NCBI GenBank assembly: GCA_038211475.1
Contig: JBBQVN010000004.1
Span: 9,912 to 73,911 of the forward strand
Length of the DNA stretch: 64,000 nucleotides
From: JANYBT01 sp038211475
GTDB lineage: Bacteria > Acidobacteriota > Terriglobia > Terriglobales > Acidobacteriaceae
Direction: 5' to 3'
The notes below the pieces were generated by a model. That model ran no database searches. It was not told the DNA's origin and was given only the letters and a program-made list of their open reading frames with translations. Within the stretch, counting starts at the first letter, position 1, and each line of letters opens with the position of its first letter. Made by a program: the position numbers and the translations under genes. This document shows positions 34,585 through 42,117 of this stretch, piece by piece.

Positions 34585-36168
34585 ATGACCTTTACACGCC
34601 TGAATTCTTCCGCCGCCACCCTGACCAAGAACCGCACTGAGGATTCCGTCAGCCCCTTCAGCGGCATGTGCACAACCTGCGTCGATGGCTGCATCGGCAT
34701 GTGCGAGATCGGCAAAAGCGCCTATCGCGGCGCCGAGATGATCTATCCGCAACCCTTCGGCATCATTACCACGGCTTCCCAGAAGGATTACCCGGTAGAC
34801 CTCTCCCACTTCACCATCTTGGGACGCGCCGCTGGCGTCTGGGGGATAGAAGAGGACTCTAATCGCGCACTGTTCCCGGCCGTCGATCTTGAAACCACCA
34901 TCGGCTCGGACAACAGCATCCACTACAAACTACCGTTTACTCTGGCGGCCATGGGTTCCACCAATGTCGCCAAGAACAATTGGGCCGGCATTGCCGGCGG
35001 CGCCGCCATTTCCGGCACCGGCATCGCGATCGGTGAAAACGTGGTCGGCATGGACATGGACGCCAAGTTTGACAATGGCAAAGTCATCACCAGCGCAGAA
35101 CTCGAGTGGCGGGTCCAATGCTTCCGCGAGTGGCAGACCGAAGGTTACGGCGAAGTCTTTGTCCAGGCCAACGTCGAAGACACGATGCTCGGCGTGCAGG
35201 AATACGCTATTAAGAAACTGGGCGTGACTGCCGTCGAACTGAAGTGGGGACAGGGCGCAAAAGACATTGGCGGCGAAGTGAAGGTCAAGGACCTGGCGAA
35301 AGCCCAGGAACTGCATCGTCGCGGCTATGTCGTGCTCCCCGATCCCACCAACCCCGTAGTGATTGAGGCCTTCCACAAAGGCGCCTTCCACGAATTCGAG
35401 CGTCATTCGCGCGTCGGCATGGTCACCAAAGATGGCTTCATGAAGCGGGTCGAAGACCTGCGCAAAGCGGGCGCAAAGTACATCACTCTCAAGACCGGCG
35501 CATACCGCCCGGTGGATCTGGCGCGCGCGGTTCGCTTCGCCTCCCTGGCCAGGCTTGACCTGCTCACCGTGGACGCGGCGGGCGGCGGCACTGGCATGAG
35601 CCCGTGGCGCATGATGAACGAGTGGGGCATTCCGGAAGTGGAAATCCACTCCTTGCTGCACGGCTATCTCGACAATCTGGCGAAACGCGGCGAATACATT
35701 CCGCCCATTGCCCTGGCTGGCGGCTTCACCTTCGAAGATCAAATCTTCAAAGGCTTCGCCCTGTGCGCTCCCTATGTAAAACTCATTGCCTGGGCGCGCG
35801 GCCCACTCGCCGCCGCCATGGTTGCCAAGAATATCGGTAAGGCCATCGACAATCAGCAACTGCCCGTCTACATTGAGCGCTTCGGCACCACAGTGGATGA
35901 GATTTTTGTCTCTTCCACCGAATTGCGTGAGCGCTTTGGCGACCGCTTCAAGAAGTTGCCCACCGGCGCCATCGGCTTCTACACCTACTACCAGCGAGTG
36001 GCTCAAGGTTTGCGCCAACTGATGGCGGGTGCGCGCAAATTCAGCTGCAAGTACATTGACCGGTCTGACATTGCGGCACTGACTCCCGACTCCTCGCGCA
36101 TCAGCGGCATCCCGCTGGTCACCGACGTGGACAAGGAAGAAGCCGAGGCGATTCTCGCACTGGTGTAA
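34585..36168 (+). CDS. FMN-binding glutamate-synthase-like protein (GltB central/FMN domain type)
   Basis: 527 residues with a GGAGAG site upstream. It matches the glutamate-synthase FMN domain: a TIM-barrel with K-x-G-A-Y-R-P-V-D-L-A-R-A, D-A-A-G-G-G-T-G-M-S-P-W, L-A-G-G-F-T-F-E-D-Q and A-R-G-P-L-A-A-A-M. The glutaminase (GATase) domain of bacterial GltB is missing, as in archaeal-type GltB. A Cys cluster near the N-terminus (C-T-T-C-V-D-G-C-I-G-M-C, residues 29-40) may bind Fe-S. As last gene of the NuoE-HydB-HoxU set it probably uses electrons from that module; whether the product is glutamate is not shown. Confidence 0.9.
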   Translation: MTFTRLNSSAATLTKNRTEDSVSPFSGMCTTCVDGCIGMCEIGKSAYRGAEMIYPQPFGIITTASQKDYPVDLSHFTILGRAAGVWGIEEDSNRALFPAVDLETTIGSDNSIHYKLPFTLAAMGSTNVAKNNWAGIAGGAAISGTGIAIGENVVGMDMDAKFDNGKVITSAELEWRVQCFREWQTEGYGEVFVQANVEDTMLGVQEYAIKKLGVTAVELKWGQGAKDIGGEVKVKDLAKAQELHRRGYVVLPDPTNPVVIEAFHKGAFHEFERHSRVGMVTKDGFMKRVEDLRKAGAKYITLKTGAYRPVDLARAVRFASLARLDLLTVDAAGGGTGMSPWRMMNEWGIPEVEIHSLLHGYLDNLAKRGEYIPPIALAGGFTFEDQIFKGFALCAPYVKLIAWARGPLAAAMVAKNIGKAIDNQQLPVYIERFGTTVDEIFVSSTELRERFGDRFKKLPTGAIGFYTYYQRVAQGLRQLMAGARKFSCKYIDRSDIAALTPDSSRISGIPLVTDVDKEEAEAILALV

Positions 36169-36209
36169 GACCCTGGCTCACCAATTGTTTTGATTGCAGC
36201 CAGTTCCGG

Positions 36210-36244
36210 CGGGACGACCATAACCGTGGTCGCCCGTCGTTTTT
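36210..36244 (+). terminator. Rho-independent terminator of the diaphorase-GltB operon
   Basis: A ten-base stem with one bulge (36210-36220 with 36227-36236) is followed by T-C-G and a five-T run, 42 bases after the stop of the GltB-like gene. Confidence 0.7.
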
Positions 36245-36307
36245 GTTGCAGCCGCAAGCTTGCTCCCGCTCTTGCCCGCTTAAGCTACACTCTTTTTTAG
36301 ACGCGCC

Positions 36308-36416
36308 ATTTTCAAGACACTCTATTCGAGACAATCTATTTCGCGACAAGCTTTTTCTCGACACTCCATTCAAGACAATTATTTCAGGACTCTATTTCAA
36401 GACAAGCTTTTTCAAA
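36308..36416. repeat. Degenerate 13-15-bp tandem array upstream of the DUF4149 gene
   Basis: About eight units of the form A-T-T-T-C-R-A-G-A-C-A-M-K-C-T follow one another up to 20 bases before the ATG at 36436. The array is AT-richer than the neighbouring genes and would lie in the 5' leader. Confidence 0.75.
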
Positions 36417-36435
36417 CTACGAACGACGGAGACTT

Positions 36436-36918
36436 ATGTCACTACTGCGATTCTTCATGCTTCTGGCGCTGGTGGTCTGGATGGGCGGCCTAGTCTTTTT
36501 TTCCTTTGTGCTGGCGCCGACTGCCTTCGGCGTGCTCCCCACGCGTCATTTGGCCGGAACCGTCGTCGGTCGCTCCCTCGGATCATTGCACTGGATGGGT
36601 TTCGTCTCCGGCGTAGTTTTTCTGATAGCTTCCTTGCTTAACAACAAGTGGAGCAGCGGCGCGGTTCGTCCCTTCGCCATATTGCATGTGTTGATTTTGC
36701 TCATGCTGCTGCTGACCATGGTTTCGCAGTTTGGAATCTCACCCCGCATGGCAACCCTGCGCACTTCCTTCGGCGACATTGATACAGTTGCACCCGACAA
36801 CCCGGCGCGAATGCAATTCAACGCCCTGCACCAGTGGTCCACTCGAGTCGAAATCGGCGTCTTTCTGCTTGGCTTGGCCGCCATCTACCTGACCGCCCGC
36901 CAGTTTTCCCCAGGCTAA
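36436..36918 (+). CDS. DUF4149-type small membrane protein
   Basis: 160 residues with four predicted membrane helices (about 5-27, 48-68, 80-100, 135-155). G-G-L-V-F-F-S-F-V-L-A-P-T-A-F in helix 1 and a late H-Q-W-S-T-R-V-E motif before helix 4 fit the DUF4149 family (TMEM205-like). No enzymatic function is known. The gene stands alone after the operon terminator, and its leader consists of the 36308-36416 repeat array. Confidence 0.8.
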   Translation: MSLLRFFMLLALVVWMGGLVFFSFVLAPTAFGVLPTRHLAGTVVGRSLGSLHWMGFVSGVVFLIASLLNNKWSSGAVRPFAILHVLILLMLLLTMVSQFGISPRMATLRTSFGDIDTVAPDNPARMQFNALHQWSTRVEIGVFLLGLAAIYLTARQFSPG

Positions 36919-37017
36919 GAGCCTCGGCTTCCGATCCGCTAGACCGCATTATTGGTAACGACTTACTCCATGCCGACACGCTCACTGCCCGTTACCGTTA
37001 ACAAATTTGTGGATTGA

Positions 37018-37087
37018 TTTGAAACCTGAAACCTGAAATTCGAAACTGCGTTTGTCATCCCGAGCGCAGCGAGGGATCTGCAGTTCC
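37018..37087. repeat. Two interspersed repeat families in the 36919-37172 gap
   Basis: The 254-base gap between the DUF4149 and ppgK genes holds a G-A-A-A-C-C-T array (37018-37048), the same family as the insertions in dnaE2 at 44.6-45.3 kb. Directly after comes one copy (37054-37087) of the repeat that forms the 62-bp tandem at 48.7 kb (core C-C-G-A-G-C-G-C-A-G-C-G-A-G-G-G-A-T-C-T). No gene is visible in the gap. Confidence 0.75.
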
Positions 37088-37172
37088 AAGCAAACCCCCG
37101 CTGTACAAGTGATATCTTTCATGGTTGGGCAGCTTTTAACAAGGGCGAACCCGCCCTTCTTCGAGGAAACCA

Positions 37173-37838
37173 ATGTCTAAGATTCTTGTAATCGACGTCG
37201 GCGGCACCCACGTCAAACTACTAGTCACCGGCATGAAGGCACCCATCAAGATCGTTTCCGGTCCCACCCTGACCGCAAAGGCAATGGTCAAAAAAGTAAA
37301 GGCCGCACTGAAAAATCGTCCTTACGACGCAGTCTCCATCGGGTATCCGGCCCCGGTGGTGCACGGGCATCCATTGCGAGAGCCCTTCAACCTCGGCGGC
37401 GGCTGGGTGGGTTTCAACTTTCGCCAGGCGTTTGGTTGTCCGGTGAAGATCATCAACGATGCGGCCATGCAGGCGCTGGGAAGTTACCAGGGCGGACGAA
37501 TGCTATTCCTCGGTTTGGGCACCGGTCTAGGCTCCACCATGATTGTGGATGGCCTGCTGCAACCCATGGAACTGGCCCATCTGCCCTACAAGCACGGCAA
37601 GACTTACGAAGACTACCTCGGGCTTCGAGGCCTGAAACGATTGGGACGAAAAGAATGGCAACGGAAAGTTTTTAAAGTGGTCACCGAGCTTCGGGATGCG
37701 CTGGAGGTACAACAAGTGGTCCTCGGAGGCGGAAACGCGAAGAAGCTAAAAAAATTGCCCGACCATACCATCCTGGGCAGCAACGATAACGCCTTCAAAG
37801 GCGGTTTCCGAATGTGGGCCAAAGAGCAGGCCCGCTGA
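37173..37838 (+). CDS. ppgK: Polyphosphate glucokinase-like ROK-family kinase
   Basis: 221 residues with a GAGGAAA site upstream. The phosphate loop D-V-G-G-T-H-V-K (residues 8-15), the catalytic region I-N-D-A-A-M-Q-A-L-G, and L-G-L-G-T-G-L-G-S-T place it in the ROK/polyphosphate glucokinase branch; the short length and missing ROK Cys-zinc motif agree with PpgK. It would phosphorylate glucose using polyphosphate and/or ATP. The zwf gene, whose product uses glucose-6-phosphate, lies convergent 37 bases away, a fitting pair. Confidence 0.85.
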   Translation: MSKILVIDVGGTHVKLLVTGMKAPIKIVSGPTLTAKAMVKKVKAALKNRPYDAVSIGYPAPVVHGHPLREPFNLGGGWVGFNFRQAFGCPVKIINDAAMQALGSYQGGRMLFLGLGTGLGSTMIVDGLLQPMELAHLPYKHGKTYEDYLGLRGLKRLGRKEWQRKVFKVVTELRDALEVQQVVLGGGNAKKLKKLPDHTILGSNDNAFKGGFRMWAKEQAR

Positions 37839-37875
37839 ACTGCTCAACTTGCTCCCCTCCGCCTGCTCCCCAGCA

Positions 37876-39243
37876 TCAAGCGGGGTTCCGCCATCCTCCG
37901 TCGGGCGCAGTGAGCTTTTCCGCTTCCGCCGGTCCCCAACTCCCCGGCTCATAATCATGCAATGGAGTCGCACTGTCCAGGACCGGTTGCACAATCCTCC
38001 ACGCCTCTTCCACATAATCCTCGCGAGCGAATCGCGTCGGGTCGCCGTGCATGGCATCATCCAGCAGTTCCTCGTAAGCCAGTAGCTCAGAGGGATCAGA
38101 GGGTTCGGTTGCCAGCAGCTCCACTTGTCCTCCGATCATGTCGTCCCCAGCTTTTTTTACCAGCGCGCCGACTGCGATGGCCAGGGCGGGCGTCACCCGG
38201 AATCGCAGATAGTTTGGCGTCGGCGGCTCTTCAGAAAAAATTGCCGGCGGCTGCCGCAGGATCGCCGTCACCTCCGTCGCAGTCACTGGCAATGATTTTC
38301 CCGCCCGAATGTAAAAGGGCACGCCTTTCCAACGCCAGGAGTCGATATAAAGCCGCAAAGCCACATAAGTTTCCACCGTGGAATCCGGTTTCACACCCGC
38401 CTCGTTGCGGTAGCCCCGGAACTGTCCGCGCACCACATCGCCGGGCTCCACCGTTCTTATTCCGCGCAGCACTTTCACTTTCTCATCCCGTAGGTTCCGG
38501 TTCGCCATATCCACTGGCGGTTCCATCGCCACATTGCTCAGAAGCTGAAACAGGTGGTTCTCCACCACGTCGCGCAGGGCGCCTGCCTGCTCGTAGAACG
38601 CCCCCCGCCCCGCCACTCCGAAATTCTCCGCCATGGTGATCTGCACGCTTTCCACATAGCGCCGGTTCCAGATCGGCTCCACGAACGCGTTCGCAAAACG
38701 AAAGAACAAAATGTTTTGCACCGCATTTTTTCCCAGGTAGTGGTCAATACGAAAAACATCCTGTTCGTCGAATGCGGTATGCAAGATGGCATTCAGCTTC
38801 TGCGCCGAATCCAAATCGCGTCCGAACGGCTTCTCCACCACCACCCGCGCCCCCTCGGTGCACCCCATGGCTTGCAGTTGCTTCACCACTTCCCCAAACA
38901 TCTCCGGAGGAATCGCCAGGTAATGCAGGGGACGCTTGGCCTCCCCCAACTGCTGCCGCAACTGACGGAACGTCTCCGCTGCGGTATAGTCCCCATCAAT
39001 GTACTTCAGCACGCTGCTCAGCTTGGCAAACCCCTCCAGATCCAACCCGCCATAGTGCTCCACGCTATCCTGCGCGCGTTGCTTGAGTTGCTCCAGCGTC
39101 CAGCCTGATTTCGCCACTCCAATAACCGGCATGTTCAGTTCGCCGCGCTTGGCCAGCCGCTGCAAAGCCGGAAAGATTTTCTTATAAGCCAGGTCGCCGG
39201 TCGCCCCAAAAAATACCAATGCATCCGAGGTTGGTTGGTTCAT
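37876..39243 (-). CDS. zwf: Glucose-6-phosphate 1-dehydrogenase
   Basis: 455 residues from the ATG at 39243. The N-terminal NADP-binding F-F-G-A-T-G-D-L-A (residues 11-19), E-K-P-F-G-R-D, and the active-site R-I-D-H-Y-L-G-K are all present, as is R-A-G-K-S-L. It oxidises glucose-6-phosphate to 6-phosphogluconolactone and feeds NADPH to the cell. Slightly shorter than the usual 480-490 residues. No pgl or gnd gene is adjacent. Confidence 0.95.
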   Translation of the reverse strand: MNQPTSDALVFFGATGDLAYKKIFPALQRLAKRGELNMPVIGVAKSGWTLEQLKQRAQDSVEHYGGLDLEGFAKLSSVLKYIDGDYTAAETFRQLRQQLGEAKRPLHYLAIPPEMFGEVVKQLQAMGCTEGARVVVEKPFGRDLDSAQKLNAILHTAFDEQDVFRIDHYLGKNAVQNILFFRFANAFVEPIWNRRYVESVQITMAENFGVAGRGAFYEQAGALRDVVENHLFQLLSNVAMEPPVDMANRNLRDEKVKVLRGIRTVEPGDVVRGQFRGYRNEAGVKPDSTVETYVALRLYIDSWRWKGVPFYIRAGKSLPVTATEVTAILRQPPAIFSEEPPTPNYLRFRVTPALAIAVGALVKKAGDDMIGGQVELLATEPSDPSELLAYEELLDDAMHGDPTRFAREDYVEEAWRIVQPVLDSATPLHDYEPGSWGPAEAEKLTAPDGGWRNPA

Positions 39244-39430
39244 AGATGGAGTTCCCAAATCCTTCCTGCATGACATTCGTTTTTGATATTTGCACAACAC
39301 CCGCTGGAATGCCATACCATGCGAGCCTTAGCAATGCACGACTTGCCCCGGACCCCGTGCTATTCTTCCCACTCGTTGCAGGAGGCAGATGTTCCAGCCA
39401 TCGAAGCCCGTTTGCGCTGCGCTTCCCCCT

Positions 39431-39459
39431 CTTGACAATCCCCTCCCCGCGGAGCACTA
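39431..39459 (+). promoter_or_regulatory. Candidate promoter for the mutasome cassette
   Basis: A perfect TTGACA (39431-39436), a 17-base spacer and CACTAT (39454-39459), 91 bases before the imuA start. I could not recognise a LexA box. The 307-base gap 39244-39550 holds no other clear feature. Confidence 0.4.
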
Positions 39460-39550
39460 TCTTTGTAGGCGAATAAAAAGCGAATATGCCCCTCGCCCGG
39501 GGTCATCCCCGTCGGTTCCCTGAAAAAGCCTTTGGACTTGCAAGGAAGTT

Positions 39551-40426
39551 ATGTCTGCCTCTTTTGCTACTGCGGCCTTGGGCCGCTCTTTTACTTTGGA
39601 CCCCGCCTCGGGAGAGCTCGAGTTGGTTCCGGCCCCGGCTGCGGCTTCGCGCCACGCCGCGCTGGCCGATCACTTGCGCGCTTCGCCCAAGCTGGCCTGC
39701 GTCACCGCCGCTTCCCGGCTGGAACTCCGTCCCGTGCCAGAGCTTGTCCTTACCGGGGTGGCTGATTTTGATGCCCTCACCGGAGGCCTGCCGCGCGGTT
39801 GCCTTACCGAAATCTGCGGCCCTGCCTCTTCCGGGCGCACCAGCCTGCTGCTCGCCGCCCTCAGCGCTGCCACTCGCCGCCAGGAAGTCTGCGCCCTGGT
39901 CGATGCAGGAGACTCCCTCGATCCCCAAGGCGCTGCCGCCTCCGGCGTGGATTGGAACAAATTGCTTTGGGTGCGCTGCGCCTCCACTTCTCGCAGGGCA
40001 GCAGGGAAAACTGCCAGCGATCCCTGGGAGCAGCGCATGGAACAAGTCCTCAAAACCACTGACCTGCTGCTGCAAAGCAACGGTTTCGGATTGATTGCCA
40101 TTGACCTGAGCGACATCCCGCTGAACAGTGCGCGGCGCATTCCCCTGACTTCCTGGTTCCGCTTTCGCCGCGCCGTGGAGCACACGCCCACGGTTTTGCT
40201 GGTCGTCGAACAGCAACCCATCGCGGGAAGTTGCTCGTCGCTGCTGGTGAATTTAGCGGCCAGCGGCAAGCTTCCCGATCTCCAGCAGGCGCCCGTGTGT
40301 CCCTCCCACGCTCGCCTGTTGCAGGTTCTGCATGCCACCGTGGAAGTCCAGCGCTCGCGCCTGGAGCGCAAGCCGAGTCAGTCCACTCGCATGGAATTTT
40401 ATTCTCGTCCGGCTTGGGCGGGATAG
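39551..40426 (+). CDS. imuA: ImuA: RecA-like mutasome accessory protein
   Basis: 291 residues with an AAGGAAG site upstream. A RecA-like core starts with L-T-G-V-A-D-F-D-A-L-T-G-G-L-P-R-G, then a Walker A-like loop G-P-A-S-S-G-R-T-S (residues 90-98) in which the usual Lys is Arg. That change suggests weak or no ATP hydrolysis. ImuA brings the ImuB-DnaE2 translesion complex together after DNA damage. It lies 58 bases before imuB and heads the three-gene cassette. Confidence 0.87.
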   Translation: MSASFATAALGRSFTLDPASGELELVPAPAAASRHAALADHLRASPKLACVTAASRLELRPVPELVLTGVADFDALTGGLPRGCLTEICGPASSGRTSLLLAALSAATRRQEVCALVDAGDSLDPQGAAASGVDWNKLLWVRCASTSRRAAGKTASDPWEQRMEQVLKTTDLLLQSNGFGLIAIDLSDIPLNSARRIPLTSWFRFRRAVEHTPTVLLVVEQQPIAGSCSSLLVNLAASGKLPDLQQAPVCPSHARLLQVLHATVEVQRSRLERKPSQSTRMEFYSRPAWAG

Positions 40427-40484
40427 GAAGTTACCAAGATGGAATGAAAAGCTTTGCCGCGCGATAGCACCTGGATGGTCTCCC

Positions 40485-42095
40485 ATGCCTTTTGCCTGTA
40501 TCTTCGTCCCTGATTTTCCCGTGGAAGCGATCGTTCGCGCGGAGCCTGAGTTGCGTTCGCAAGCCGTAGTGGTACTCAGCGGCAAAGCTCCGCTGGAAAA
40601 AGTGTGCGCCCTCAACGAGCGCGCCCGCCGCATGGGCCTGGAAATCGGCATGACTAAAACCCAGTTGGAAGCTTGCACCGGTGTGGCGATGCGCGCCCGC
40701 TCCCCTCTGCAGGAGGCCGCTGCCCATGCTGCCCTATTGGATTGCGCCCAATCGTTTTCGCCCCAGGTAGAAGATACGGCGGCAGACACCGTGGTTTTGG
40801 ATGTCGCCGGTTTGGAGCCGCTCTTCGGCGCTCTGCCGAAGATTGCCCGCGATGTGGCTCGCCGCGCTTCTGAGCTGGGACTGGAAACCAATGTGGCCGT
40901 GGCTCCCAATCCCGATGCCGCCGCCCTCGCCGCACGCGGCTTTTCCGGCGTTACCGTAATTGCGCCCGGAATAGAAGCGGAGCGTCTCGGAGAACTTCCG
41001 GTCAGCGTGCTATGGGACGGGCTCTCTCCCCGGCTCTCCCCCCACGAGAAAGATGACGAAGACGATGCCGAAAAATTCCTTGACACCTTCCAGCGCTGGG
41101 GAGTGCGCAACCTCCGAGCCCTGGCTGCTCTGCCCGGAATTCCCTTGAGCGAGCGCCTCGGACAAAAAGGGTTGCGCTTGCAGCAATTAGCGCGCGGCTC
41201 CAGTTCCCGCACCTTAAAACTGGTACAACCGCCGCTGCTGTTTGAAGAAGCCATCGAACTGGAATATCCCGTGGTCTTGCTGGAGCCGCTGGCCTTCGCG
41301 CTGAACCGCATGTTGGAACAGCTTTGTGCCCGGCTTTCCTCCCGCGCTCTCGCCACTCAGGAACTCTGCCTGCGCCTCGAATTGGAAACCGATCTCTGTC
41401 CTGAGGATTCTGCCGCCCCCGCGCCCGCCCTGCCCCGCTGCTTCACTCGCACTCTGCGCCTGCCAGTTCCCATGCTCGATGCCAAAGTGTTTCTCAAGTT
41501 GCTGCAACTGGATTTGAAAGCTCATCCGCCTGGAGCTCCCATTCTCAAAATTCTTCTCGCTGCCGAACCCTCGCGTCCGCGAGCGGCGCAGGCCGGCCTG
41601 TTTGTCCCGGCCTTTCCTGAACCGGAAAAACTGGAACTCACTTTGGCGCGGATCTCCGGCATCGTGGGCGAGGGCCGCGCCGGAACCGCCGGCTTGCTCG
41701 ATACCCATCGCCCGGAAGCTTTCCGCATCGAGCACTTTGCCCCACAAGAGCAGTCCACCCCAACCCTCAGTGAGCCTCGCGGCAATAGCGGCAATGGGAC
41801 AGCGCACTCCAGTCCGATTACTGCGCTGCGCCTGTTTCGTCCGCCGTTGCACGCCGAAGTCACACTGCGCGAGGGCAAGCCGACCCGCCTGTTGTGTCCC
41901 AAACGAAAAGATATTGCGGGAGAAATTGTTTGGATGGCTGGCCCCTGGCGCTCTTCCGGCGATTGGTGGGAGCAGGACGGCTGGGCCCGCGATGAGTGGG
42001 ACATCGCCATGAACCGCGAAAACAGTTTTGTCCTTTACCGCCTGGTGCATGATTTGCTCAGCGGCCGCTGGATGGTGGAGGGCGCTTACGACTGA
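40485..42095 (+). CDS. imuB: ImuB: Y-family polymerase-like mutasome protein
   Basis: 536 residues from the ATG at 40485. Y-family palm and fingers are recognisable (P-F-A-C-I-F-V-P-D-F-P at the start, A-L-N-E-R-A-R-R-M-G, V-V-L-D-V-A-G-L-E-P-L-F-G), but the paired catalytic acids of DinB (D-M-D and S-I-D-E) are not kept, as in other ImuB proteins. A helix-hairpin-helix, little finger and a C-terminal extension ending W-D-I-A-M-N follow; the latter resembles the DUF6504-type tail. It is thought to link the beta clamp, ImuA and DnaE2. dnaE2 starts 22 bases on. Confidence 0.9.
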   Translation: MPFACIFVPDFPVEAIVRAEPELRSQAVVVLSGKAPLEKVCALNERARRMGLEIGMTKTQLEACTGVAMRARSPLQEAAAHAALLDCAQSFSPQVEDTAADTVVLDVAGLEPLFGALPKIARDVARRASELGLETNVAVAPNPDAAALAARGFSGVTVIAPGIEAERLGELPVSVLWDGLSPRLSPHEKDDEDDAEKFLDTFQRWGVRNLRALAALPGIPLSERLGQKGLRLQQLARGSSSRTLKLVQPPLLFEEAIELEYPVVLLEPLAFALNRMLEQLCARLSSRALATQELCLRLELETDLCPEDSAAPAPALPRCFTRTLRLPVPMLDAKVFLKLLQLDLKAHPPGAPILKILLAAEPSRPRAAQAGLFVPAFPEPEKLELTLARISGIVGEGRAGTAGLLDTHRPEAFRIEHFAPQEQSTPTLSEPRGNSGNGTAHSSPITALRLFRPPLHAEVTLREGKPTRLLCPKRKDIAGEIVWMAGPWRSSGDWWEQDGWARDEWDIAMNRENSFVLYRLVHDLLSGRWMVEGAYD

Positions 42096-42117
42096 GGCGA
42101 CATCGCGCGCTGCTTCC

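Noticed and set aside
34930..36018. 362-residue antisense frame over the GltB-like gene
   Set aside because: Same reason: the plus strand carries intact FMN-domain motifs and sits in an operon.
31369..36168. Bidirectional [NiFe]- or [FeFe]-hydrogenase operon
   Set aside because: Neither a large/small NiFe subunit nor an H-cluster motif is present; the last gene is GltB-like.
39486..40094. 202-residue frame overlapping imuA in another phase
   Set aside because: Lacks motifs; the imuA frame has a ribosome site, a P-loop-like motif and the right place in the cassette.
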